Positions 1 to 5,538 of a DNA stretch of 9,116 nucleotides are shown one piece after another. Made by a program: the position numbers and the translations under genes. Source of the stretch: Palsa-504 sp050010815 (GTDB taxonomy: Bacteria > Actinomycetota > Actinomycetes > Streptosporangiales > Streptosporangiaceae); NCBI GenBank assembly GCA_050010815.1, contig JBEKKH010000289.1:1-9116 (forward strand), in the 5' to 3' direction. How positions within the stretch are numbered: the stretch's first letter is position 1; each line of letters opens with the position of its first letter. The notes beneath the pieces are model-generated. The model had not been told where the DNA came from. It saw nothing but the letters and a program-made list of their open reading frames with translations, and searched no databases.

Positions 1-723
1 CTGGACAACCTCCGCGCGCTCGGCGTCCCGTTCCGGTTCAACGTCACGATGATCCGCGACAACCTCACCGAGCTGGAGGCCATCGCCGCCCTGGCCGCCG
101 ACAAGGGCGCGCGGGTGGTCAACTTCCTGACCTTCAACCCCTACTTCGAGTGGGAGCGCGACATCGAGATCAGCTTCCAGGCCCGACACTCCGAGATCGC
201 CCCGTACCTGATGCGGGCGATCGACACCTGCACCGCCGCCGGGGTCGAGGCCAACGTCCGGTACATGCCGCCCTGCCAGCTCCCCGGCTACGAGCAGCAC
301 GTCTACACCGGCTTCCAGCTTCCCTACGACACCCACGAGTGGGACTACAACTCCTGGTACGACGCCGGCCAGCCGGCAAGCCCCGGGCGGGACTGGTACT
401 ACCAGGCATCCCGGCAGCAGCGCGAGCGGCACGACTACCAGCAGGCCCCGGCCTGCGCCGGGTGCGCGCTGCGCGAGGTCTGCGACGGGTTCCACGCCCA
501 GTACGCCGCCCGCTGGGGCGGCGGCGAGGCCGTCCCGTATCCCGGGCCGCCGGTCACCGATCCGCGCCACTTCATCCGGCACCAGGACAAGTACCAGTAC
601 CCGGCAGAGCCGGACTCCGGGCCTGACCAGGCCGGATCACCGCGAGCGGACCTCGCCGGGCCGCTCAGCCTGGCCGCCAGCGGCGGCGCAGGCGCACGCC
701 GCACGCTCCCGGCGGGGCAGTGA
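1..723 (+). CDS. Radical SAM enzyme, C-terminal part (5' end outside window)
   Basis: The reading frame is open from base 1 and shows 240 residues. The [4Fe-4S]-SAM CxxxCxxC motif would lie further left, so the start at ATG 49 is internal. Visible residues 1-60 look like the later strands of a radical SAM barrel (FRFNVTM, then VVNFLTFNPYFEW). Four Cys follow in the pattern of an auxiliary iron-sulfur cluster domain: C92 in PPCQLPG (codon 274-276), then CxxC-x5-C at residues 152, 155 and 161 (codons 454-456, 463-465, 481-483) within CAGCALREVCDGFH. Known for the superfamily: SPASM/twitch-like tails of this kind hold an extra cluster near the substrate, often in peptide or small-molecule modification. 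Inference: this enzyme does the first committed chemistry of the operon. The last ~40 residues are Ala/Gly/Pro-rich and look disordered. The stop overlaps the next gene's GTG by 4 bases (GTGA, 720-723). Superfamily fairly sure; substrate unknown. Confidence 0.8.
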   Translation: MDNLRALGVPFRFNVTMIRDNLTELEAIAALAADKGARVVNFLTFNPYFEWERDIEISFQARHSEIAPYLMRAIDTCTAAGVEANVRYMPPCQLPGYEQHVYTGFQLPYDTHEWDYNSWYDAGQPASPGRDWYYQASRQQRERHDYQQAPACAGCALREVCDGFHAQYAARWGGGEAVPYPGPPVTDPRHFIRHQDKYQYPAEPDSGPDQAGSPRADLAGPLSLAASGGAGARRTLPAGQ

Positions 724-1772
724 GCGCGCTCTCGCGGATCACCACGGCGGTGATGGCAGCCGGAGTGGCACGGCAGGCGTTCGTCTTGTCCGGCATCGTG
801 CGCTCCGGCCGGTTCCTGCGCCAGGAGACGGACCCGCAGCCGGCGTCCGGGCACAGCGGGGCAGCGGTGAGGTTCTTCATCGTGGTGCCGGTCCTGCGCG
901 AGGCCGCGATCTTGCCGGCCGCCGTCGCGCACTTCCAGGCGCTGGCCTGCGGGCACGCGGCCACGGTCGTCATCGTCACCACCGCCCGCGAGGCCGCCGA
1001 GGCACCCCGGCACCCGGCCGCAGCCGACACAGTCGCGGCAGCCCGGGAGCTGGCCCGCGACGGCAAGTGCGTCCACCTGCACTACCCCGACCCGCTAGGA
1101 CTCAAGGCCGACCAGCTCAACTACGCGGCGGCGAGCTGCGCGGCGATGCTCCCCGACGGCGTGCCGTCCTCGCAGGCGTTCCTGGCCTGCTATGACGCGG
1201 ACTCCCGGCCGCCGCTGGACTCACTCGCCCGCTTCACCCGCGCCATCGAGGGCCATCCCGGGGCGGATGTCTTCCACCAGTCCTCCCGCTTCGAGTCCCG
1301 CCAGCAGCCGGCCGCCGGGCCGCTGCGCCGCCTCCGCGCGGCGGTCTGCGACGCCGGGGCGCTGCGCGCCAACCGTTTCGTCCTGGGCTTCGAGCTTCCC
1401 CGGCTCCTCAACCGCTCCGGCCAGGTCAGCGCCCTGAAACGGGCGCTGTGGTCGGGCGTCTACGCGCACGTGACCAGCCACGGGCTGTGCGTGCGCCTCT
1501 CGCTGCTGGACAGGCTGCCGTTCCCGGCCCGCTCGCCGCTGGAGGACATGCACTACAGCTTCATCCTCGGCTCACGGGGCCTGCCCATGGTCCCGGTGCC
1601 CAGCCTGGATTCCGCCGAGGTGCCCGGCAGCGTGACCGCCCAGGTCCAGCAGGCGGCCCGCTGGTTCTTCGGCCCGGCCCGGTTCGCCCGCTACCTGAAG
1701 GACCCGGCGGCACGCGCCGGGTGGCCGGCCACGGTCATGGCGGCCTCAGCGGCCGGGTCGGCAGCCGAATGA
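720..1772 (+). CDS. GT2-type glycosyltransferase, catalytic domain; probably truncated by in-frame TGA
   Basis: 350 residues, GTG start overlapping the radical SAM stop. Family 2 glycosyltransferase motifs run in order: a GT-A beta strand RFFIVVPVLRE (51-61), strand ATVVIVTTARE (81-91), KADQLN (129-134), the metal/nucleotide-sugar DxD motif as DAD (159-161), an acidic pair ED (275-276) likely holding the catalytic base, and QxxRW as QAARW (311-315). This D, DxD, ED, QxxRW set is typical of processive or membrane-associated GT2 enzymes, which transfer sugar from a nucleotide-sugar and usually carry membrane helices after QxxRW. Here the protein ends about 35 residues after QxxRW at TGA 1770-1772. 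The same frame then continues open, hydrophobic and GC3-biased to 2054, ending in an ATGA overlap with the kinase. I infer that the ancestral gene was 720-2054 (about 444 codons), with TGA in place of a sense codon, perhaps TGG. Acceptor unknown. Confidence 0.8.
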   Translation: MSALSRITTAVMAAGVARQAFVLSGIVRSGRFLRQETDPQPASGHSGAAVRFFIVVPVLREAAILPAAVAHFQALACGHAATVVIVTTAREAAEAPRHPAAADTVAAARELARDGKCVHLHYPDPLGLKADQLNYAAASCAAMLPDGVPSSQAFLACYDADSRPPLDSLARFTRAIEGHPGADVFHQSSRFESRQQPAAGPLRRLRAAVCDAGALRANRFVLGFELPRLLNRSGQVSALKRALWSGVYAHVTSHGLCVRLSLLDRLPFPARSPLEDMHYSFILGSRGLPMVPVPSLDSAEVPGSVTAQVQQAARWFFGPARFARYLKDPAARAGWPATVMAASAAGSAAE

Positions 1773-1796
1773 GCCGGCTGCGCCGTCGTCCCCGCC

Positions 1797-2054
1797 GTGG
1801 TCTGCGTCCTGATCGCGGCCGGGACGCCGCCCGTGCGGGTCACGGCGGACTGCTACGCGGCCGTCTGCGCCGTGCAGGTCATCCTGACCGAGGCATGGCT
1901 CGGCGCACCGGGGCCGCCCGGTGCCCGCCTGGCCCGGGTCGCGGCCTTCCCGCTGGCGCTCGGGGTGCACGGGACAGGCGGCTTTCTGGGATGGGCGAGG
2001 CTGCTCGGCGGCGCGTCCGGCGCGGGGAAAACCGAACGCGGACCCCGCGCATGA
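1797..2054 (+). CDS. Probable detached membrane C-terminus of the upstream glycosyltransferase
   Basis: Open frame of 85 residues if started at GTG 1797; no convincing Shine-Dalgarno precedes it. It is in exactly the same frame as the glycosyltransferase, and the codons between TGA 1770-1772 and 1797 (AGCAVVPA) are open and GC3-biased. Counting those, three hydrophobic stretches are visible: AGCAVVPAVVCVLIAAG, then YAAVCAVQVILTEAWLG, then VAAFPLALGVHGTGGFLGW. GT2 enzymes with QxxRW commonly have membrane helices at this place. The end is a canonical ATGA overlap with the kinase (2051-2054), as expected of a real C-terminus. It could be translated separately as a small membrane protein, be reached by TGA readthrough, or be a dead remnant; the TGA may also be a sequencing error. 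Coding character fairly sure, independent function doubtful. Confidence 0.5.
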   Translation: MVCVLIAAGTPPVRVTADCYAAVCAVQVILTEAWLGAPGPPGARLARVAAFPLALGVHGTGGFLGWARLLGGASGAGKTERGPRA

Positions 2055-2686
2055 CGGCGAAGCCGTACATCGTCGCCCTGGAAGGCCCGTGCTGCGCCGG
2101 CAAGACCACCCTGGGACGCCTGCTGGTCCAGGAACTCCGCGAGATGGCCGTCACCTTCGTGCCCTGCTACGCCGACCACGCCGGCGGCGGCCGGTACCTG
2201 CCGCGCCAGGAAGCAGACACGGTGGCTGAGCGCGAGCAGGCCCTGCGCGAGCTCTTGCCCGTTGAAGCAGGACGGCTGGCGCAGGTACCGCAGGAATGCG
2301 ACGTCATCCTGGAAGACCGCAGCGCGCACACCCTGCTCGCCCACTCCTACGCGCTCCAGCGCAAGACCGGCACCGACTTCCTCAGCCCTTCGGAGCGGCT
2401 GCTGCAAAGTTCCCCCGTCCCGGCATGGCCCGGCCTGGTGCTCTACCTCGACCTGCCGCAAGGCGCCGTACAGCAGCGGAACCCGGGCAAGTTCCCGCCC
2501 GGCAGCATCTACACCGACCCGGACTTCAACGCCGCCGTCCGCGCATATTTCCGGCGGCTCGCCGGCCGGAAAACCCCGCAAGTCGCCTGGCTTGATGCGA
2601 CCCTGGAACTACCGGCACTGGCACGGCTCGCAGCCGCGCGCATCCGGCGCGAAGCAGGACAGGAGACCATCGAGGGAGCCCTATGA
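2051..2686 (+). CDS. P-loop nucleotide/nucleoside kinase, thymidylate-kinase-like
   Basis: 211 residues, close to the usual size of dTMP kinases. ATG 2051 overlaps the preceding stop (ATGA). Walker A is GPCCAGKTT (12-20) after the strand YIVALE. A DR motif lies in ILEDRSAH (86-93), where dTMP and deoxynucleoside kinases have their DR substrate-binding motif. A buried strand VLYLDLP (130-136) precedes QQRN (141-144), likely the Arg of the lid. The region around YTDPDF (154-159) and VRAYFRRLA fits the late helices of the fold. The family transfers the ATP gamma-phosphate to a (deoxy)nucleotide or nucleoside; some members phosphorylate other small molecules. A housekeeping tmk is unlikely to sit in this operon, so I infer a pathway-specific kinase. 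It is coupled to the HAD gene by another ATGA overlap (2683-2686). The open frame extends upstream to 1448, but there it only shadows the glycosyltransferase. Fold confident, substrate unknown. Confidence 0.78.
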   Translation: MTAKPYIVALEGPCCAGKTTLGRLLVQELREMAVTFVPCYADHAGGGRYLPRQEADTVAEREQALRELLPVEAGRLAQVPQECDVILEDRSAHTLLAHSYALQRKTGTDFLSPSERLLQSSPVPAWPGLVLYLDLPQGAVQQRNPGKFPPGSIYTDPDFNAAVRAYFRRLAGRKTPQVAWLDATLELPALARLAAARIRREAGQETIEGAL

Positions 2687-3432
2687 AGCAGGTGCCCCTG
2701 TCGGGCCGGGTAGTCTTCTCCGACTGGCACGGCGTCCTTTCCCGCGACCCTTTCTGGACCTCGATCCGCAACTGCGCCACCCACCCCCTGCACGAGCAGC
2801 TCGAGGCGGGCATGGCCGGGGTATTCGATCCCGCCCGCAGCACCGCCAACGAGTGGATGAAGGGCCTGCTGTCCTCCGGCCAGGTCATCGCCGAGATGGG
2901 CATCCAGCTCCGCGGCCGGTTCATGGACGACTTCCTGGCCCGCCGCCTGGACCTGGACTGCGGCCGCATGAAAGTCAACGTCGGCCTGTTCGAGCTGCTG
3001 CGCGTGATCCGCGCCGAGGCCATGGTCGTGATCGCCACCGACAACATGGACTGCTTCGAGCGCGCCTTCACCCGAGCCCGCAGCCGCAGGCGCCGCCCCG
3101 GCCGCGAACGGGAGACGCTGGCAGACTGGGCCGTCATCTGCGACGACATCATCTGCTCCAGCCAGGCCGGAGCGCTGAAAAGCGAAGACCCCCAGACGTT
3201 CTTCGGGCCGTGGCTCGCCGCGCACGGGGTCGGTTTCGCCGACGCCGTCCTCATCGACGACCGCGCGGACAACTGCACTGCGTTCACCGGCCAGGGCGGC
3301 ACCGCTATCCAGTGGAAGATGGGCACCAGTGACATCAGCGAAGTCACCAGCCGTCTGCGGCAGTGGCTCGATGAGGAAGACCCCGGCACCGCCCTCGCCC
3401 CCACGGCGAGCGGCGCACCGGCGGCCAGCTAA
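2683..3432 (+). CDS. HAD-superfamily hydrolase with atypical DWH motif I
   Basis: 249 residues; ATG 2683 sits in an ATGA overlap with the kinase and follows a GAGGGAG ribosome site. HAD motifs are in order: motif I VVFSDWHGVLS (10-20) with likely nucleophile D14; motif II ATDN (118-121); motif III Lys in LKSEDP (K166); motif IV LIDDRADN (190-197) with the metal-binding D192/D193. HAD phosphatases form a phospho-aspartate at the first Asp, and the residue two positions later is normally Asp acting as acid/base. Here that position is His16 (D-W-H), as in a non-canonical HAD subset, so rate or reaction type may differ. A cap insertion lies between about residues 25 and 105. An Arg-rich run (RARSRRRRPGRER, 131-143) follows motif II. 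The C-terminal tail is Ala/Pro-rich. Coupling to a kinase suggests both act on one phosphorylated intermediate. It is the last gene of the operon. Confidence 0.8.
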   Translation: MKQVPLSGRVVFSDWHGVLSRDPFWTSIRNCATHPLHEQLEAGMAGVFDPARSTANEWMKGLLSSGQVIAEMGIQLRGRFMDDFLARRLDLDCGRMKVNVGLFELLRVIRAEAMVVIATDNMDCFERAFTRARSRRRRPGRERETLADWAVICDDIICSSQAGALKSEDPQTFFGPWLAAHGVGFADAVLIDDRADNCTAFTGQGGTAIQWKMGTSDISEVTSRLRQWLDEEDPGTALAPTASGAPAAS

Positions 3433-3767
3433 CCGGCCTGGCCGGCAAGCGGGCCGCCAGGGTCAGGACATGCCCGGCCGCCAGGCTTGCGGCGGCGGTC
3501 GGACGCCAGGCGCTGCTGTTCCACCGCAGGCCACAACCCGGCAAGCACGCCGTCTGTTCGCAGAGCCGCATCACATCGCGTCGCCAGGTACCAGGTTGCC
3601 CACCGCTGGCCCTTCTCCACCTTGGACACGAACTCCTGGCTATGCGAGATCAGCGCCGCCAGGTCTCGCTGCGTCAGGCCGCGTGCCGTCCGCCAGCGGC
3701 GCAGCTCCGCACCGAAGCGGTCCCGCGCAGACGCCTCCGGCGTCAAAGCCCTTGGACGTCTCCCCAT
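3429..3767 (-). CDS. Short XRE-family helix-turn-helix protein
   Basis: 112 residues from ATG 3767. The XRE/Cro HTH spans about residues 18-70: FGAELRRWRTARGLTQRDLA is helices 1-2, LISHSQEFVSKVEKGQRW is the turn, recognition helix and the typical VEKG. The rest is a Gln/Arg/Pro-rich tail without a recognisable sensor domain. Many Streptomyces XRE proteins are ~280 residues with a DUF5753-type ligand domain; this one stops after the DNA-binding part. ATG 3767 is preferred over the adjacent GTG 3770 because GAGG (3774-3777) is 6 bases from the ATG and only 3 from the GTG. The ATG shares one base with the stop of the upstream gene (TGATG). Last gene of the minus-strand chain; its TAG overlaps the TAA of the converging HAD gene. 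Likely a DNA-binding repressor or activator; target unknown. Confidence 0.8.
   Translation of the reverse strand: MGRRPRALTPEASARDRFGAELRRWRTARGLTQRDLAALISHSQEFVSKVEKGQRWATWYLATRCDAALRTDGVLAGLWPAVEQQRLASDRRRKPGGRACPDPGGPLAGQAG
3437..3461. terminator. GC-rich hairpin just past the + operon stop
   Basis: Outer arms CCTGGC (3437-3442) and GCCAGG (3456-3461) pair perfectly. Inside, GGC (3444-3446) pairs with GCC (3453-3455) around an AAGCGG loop with one bulged C, giving 9 bp. It begins five bases after the + operon stop codon. No T-run follows, but GC-rich hairpins without U-tracts are common after actinobacterial operons. The same bases encode the C-terminus of the opposite-strand XRE gene, so it could be coincidental. 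Confidence 0.3.
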
Positions 3768-4267
3768 CACAAGCCTCGTACAGAAGGTCCCGCGCCTAAC
3801 GACGCAATCACCGGGGAAGAGTGCTTATTCGAGTCGTTCGATACTCCTTGCGCGGCGAGCGCGGCGTTTCGCGACTGGCGGCCGGGGCGGGAGCTCATTC
3901 CCTTACCTCGGCTGGCGTGGGCTGGGGGGTAGTAAAGGGTGATCACCCGTTCTTGCGCGGGCCAGTCGGCACACTCCAGGCGCTGCGAGATCAGCACGCT
4001 GTCACTATCGGCGGGGTCACGGCTGATGCCCTCGGTCACCCACAGGTGCCCCTCTCCGCCGCAGTCCCCCATGGCGGCGCGGACGAGGGCCAGCAACTCG
4101 TTCTCAGTGCCGGCGCTGACTGCCCCGCCGGCCCATGACGCTTCGTGCTGCCCGCTGGCCGACAGGGAGGCGGGGGTGAACTTCAGGACCAGGTGCCCGT
4201 AGCGGGCCGTGAGGGCGACGCGTGCGGCGTAGTACGCGGACTGCTCGTCGTCTTCCACTGGGATCAT
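3767..4267 (-). CDS. Hypothetical protein with atypical C-terminal tail and one TTA codon
   Basis: 166 residues, not recognised. ATG 4267 overlaps the stop of the upstream gene (ATGA, 4267-4264). The first ~118 residues have normal GC3-rich codons and read as a small alpha/beta globular protein: acidic N-terminus MIPVEDDEQ, strand HLVLKF (25-30), helix ENELLALVRAAM, strand HLWVTEG, a run DSDSVLISQRL, and strand VITLYYP near 110. The last ~45 residues differ: Ser/Arg/Gly-rich, with codons rare in such genomes (TTA, GTA, CGA, GGA, AAT, TCT, ATT) and visibly lower GC between about 3780 and 3860. TTA at 3799-3797 (Leu157) is the codon read by the bldA tRNA in streptomycetes. The tail may be former intergenic sequence read through after loss of an earlier stop. 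No function inferred beyond membership of this regulator-rich chain. Confidence 0.6.
   Translation of the reverse strand: MIPVEDDEQSAYYAARVALTARYGHLVLKFTPASLSASGQHEASWAGGAVSAGTENELLALVRAAMGDCGGEGHLWVTEGISRDPADSDSVLISQRLECADWPAQERVITLYYPPAHASRGKGMSSRPGRQSRNAALAAQGVSNDSNKHSSPVIASLGAGPSVRGL
3774..3777 (-). promoter_or_regulatory. Ribosome binding site deciding the XRE start
   Basis: GAGG on the minus strand, 6 bases before ATG 3767 and 3 bases before GTG 3770. The spacing favours the ATG. Confidence 0.5.
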
Positions 4268-4470
4268 GCCCCGGCTCGCGTGCCATCGACGGCCGGCGTG
4301 GCCGGCCTGGCCAGCTTGCCCCGGTTTTCGAGTTCGACGGCGATGTCCACGCGCAGCGTGTCCAGCTTGATCGCGGCCGGGTCCAGCCCTAGCTCGCGGT
4401 GGTTGTCGTACAGCAGTTGCGCGGCGTCGTGCGCCGCGCGCAGTTTCTCATCGCTGAGGCTGTCGAACAT
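4264..4470 (-). CDS. Small hypothetical helical protein
   Basis: 68 residues from ATG 4470, which has a good ribosome site AAGGGAG (4484-4478) 7 bases upstream. It follows a 67-base gap after the ATPase gene, the largest gap inside the chain, and couples to the next gene through ATGA. The sequence is hydrophilic and mostly helical: MFDSLSDEKLRAAHDAAQLL, then LDTLRVDIAVELENRGK, with a short Ala/Pro/Gly tail. There are no Cys, no signal peptide and no membrane segment. It lacks the Trp/Ser/Glu pattern expected of DUF397, the small protein that often accompanies XRE and anti-sigma-like ATPase genes in streptomycetes, although size and position are similar. Function unknown. Confidence 0.6.
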   Translation of the reverse strand: MFDSLSDEKLRAAHDAAQLLYDNHRELGLDPAAIKLDTLRVDIAVELENRGKLARPATPAVDGTRAGA

Positions 4471-4477
4471 CGCGGGT

Positions 4478-4484
4478 CTCCCTT
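4478..4484 (-). promoter_or_regulatory. Ribosome binding site of the 68-residue gene
   Basis: AAGGGAG on the minus strand, 7 bases before ATG 4470. It supports this small frame as a real gene that starts translation independently. Confidence 0.5.
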
Positions 4485-4537
4485 GCGCGAGGCGTGCGTT
4501 CTGATGACCGGTGGCGTATTGCCCGCGAGCGCCGCAG

Positions 4538-5185
4538 CTAGAGGCGCTCCAGCGCCGACTTGACCCTGGCCAGGATGTCCGGGTCGACGGGCCGGGGCGC
4601 TCTCGCCGCCCTGTCCGGGGCGGGCGCCGGGCGGCGCCTGACCGGCAGCGCCGGCGCGGGCAGCCGGCCGGGGGCCTGGCCAGCTCCCGAGATCACCGCC
4701 CAGGTGACCTTGGCGTGCTCCTGGTCATGCAGCGGGTACCAGCCGCACCGGTCGCTGAGCTGCTCGACGATCAGCAGGCCGCGCCCGCTCTCGTCGTCCG
4801 CGCCGGGCTGCACCGCTAGGGGGACGCCGGGGTGGCTGTCGCGGACGAGGATCGCCAGCTCGCCCCGGTCGATGGTGAGGACCAGCCTGATGGCGGCAAG
4901 GTCCAGGCCGGCGCAGGCGTTCAGGGAATTGGTCACCAGCTCGCTGGCCAGCAGCTCGGCGGTGTCGGCCAGCTCGGCCGCGCCCCATTCCCACAAGATC
5001 TCGCGGGTCCAGGCGCGGGCGCAGCGCGGCGCGGTGCGGACCGCGCCAAGGTCGAGCACGGCGTGAGGCGGCCGGGCCGGCACCTGGGCTGGCGGACCCT
5101 GGCATGATCGCCGGGCCAGCGCCTGGCCGGGCGGCCCGTGGCAGGGGCGCGGCGGGCCTGTCACGGTTGCGGTTCTTGCGGGCAC
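4538..5185 (-). CDS. Anti-sigma-factor-like GHKL ATPase (HATPase_c_2 type)
   Basis: 215 residues. Bergerat-fold motifs are clear: N box SELVTNSLNA (81-90), G1 box LVRDSHPG (113-120) with the ATP-contacting D116, and G2 box ESGRGLLIV (132-140), followed by LSDRCGW. This is the stand-alone RsbW/SpoIIAB-like ATPase type greatly expanded in Streptomyces, some members of which bind sigma factors or anti-anti-sigma proteins. There is no sensor or membrane domain. A ~50-residue Pro/Ala/Arg-rich linker ends in a conserved-looking helix DPDILARVKSALERL. Start: GTG 5185 has GGGAGG (5195-5190) 4 bases upstream. GTG 5164 would instead make a GTGA overlap with the previous gene (208 residues). The Pro-rich residues 1-42 look non-conserved, so the true start may be downstream. 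It follows the alpha-CTD-like gene, suggesting both act on transcription initiation. Confidence 0.85.
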   Translation of the reverse strand: MPARTATVTGPPRPCHGPPGQALARRSCQGPPAQVPARPPHAVLDLGAVRTAPRCARAWTREILWEWGAAELADTAELLASELVTNSLNACAGLDLAAIRLVLTIDRGELAILVRDSHPGVPLAVQPGADDESGRGLLIVEQLSDRCGWYPLHDQEHAKVTWAVISGAGQAPGRLPAPALPVRRRPAPAPDRAARAPRPVDPDILARVKSALERL

Positions 5186-5538
5186 GGGTCCTCCCGGGGG
5201 TGCGCTGCCGATGGTGCCCCGGGCCGCGTGGCGGTCCGCCCGGCCCGGGGCCGCTTGTGGTGGTCGGCGAGGTTAAGCCCGGCCAGGACCAGGGCGGCCT
5301 CGATCTCCGAGATCCGGCGGGGGCCGATGCCGCGGATCTTGCGGAGCTGGCGGCGGGTGTACAGGTCCACCACGTCGCCGACGGTGCGGGGCTCGGCGAA
5401 CGGCGCGCCATCAGCACGGGTGAGGGCGTTGAAGCTGTTCATCGACAGGACCGTAAGCAGGCACTCCACCGGGCAGTCCCGGGTGACCGGCCCGTGGTGC
5501 GGCACCCTGGAACCGGGCGCGGTCAGCACCTCACCCAT
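5161..5538 (-). CDS. Stand-alone RNA polymerase alpha-CTD-like helix-hairpin-helix protein
   Basis: 125 residues from ATG 5538; 8-base overlap with the upstream gene's stop, with GGAG 9 bases before the start. Residues ~24-90 follow the RNA polymerase alpha-subunit C-terminal domain: VECLLTVLSMNSFNAL matches the first helix pair (E. coli LTVRSANCLKA), TVGDVVDLYTRRQLRKI matches IGDLVQRTEVELLKT, and IRGIGPRRISEIEAALVLAG matches LGKKSLTEIKDVLASRG. GIGPRRISEIE is the helix-hairpin-helix that contacts UP-element DNA in alpha. The N-terminal assembly domain of alpha is absent, and a basic Pro/Arg-rich tail follows. An insertion, RADGAPFAEPR, separates the first helices. Comparison is with the remembered E. 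coli sequence. Inference: a small DNA-binding protein that may mimic or compete with alpha-CTD at promoters or with activators. Other helix-hairpin-helix DNA-binding roles remain possible. Confidence 0.75.
   Translation of the reverse strand: MGEVLTAPGSRVPHHGPVTRDCPVECLLTVLSMNSFNALTRADGAPFAEPRTVGDVVDLYTRRQLRKIRGIGPRRISEIEAALVLAGLNLADHHKRPRAGRTATRPGAPSAAHPREDPCPQEPQP
5190..5195 (-). promoter_or_regulatory. Ribosome binding site favouring GTG 5185 of the ATPase gene
   Basis: GGGAGG on the minus strand, 4 bases before GTG 5185 and 25 bases before the alternative GTG 5164. The spacing to 5185 is short but usable; 5164 has no comparable site. Confidence 0.4.

Noticed and set aside
1448..2050. Long + strand open frame running into the kinase gene
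   Set aside because: Arg/Pro/Gly-rich shadow of the glycosyltransferase frame; the kinase fold begins at the ATG at 2051, which sits in an ATGA overlap.
3433..4312. Shared 11-mer CCGGCCTGGCC at 3433-3443 and 4302-4312
   Set aside because: Too short and too GC-biased to count as a repeat or attachment site.
4725..5417. 230-codon minus-strand open frame overlapping the ATPase and alpha-CTD-like genes
   Set aside because: Composition is low-complexity Arg/Pro/Ala; the two recognisable proteins occupy the other frames.
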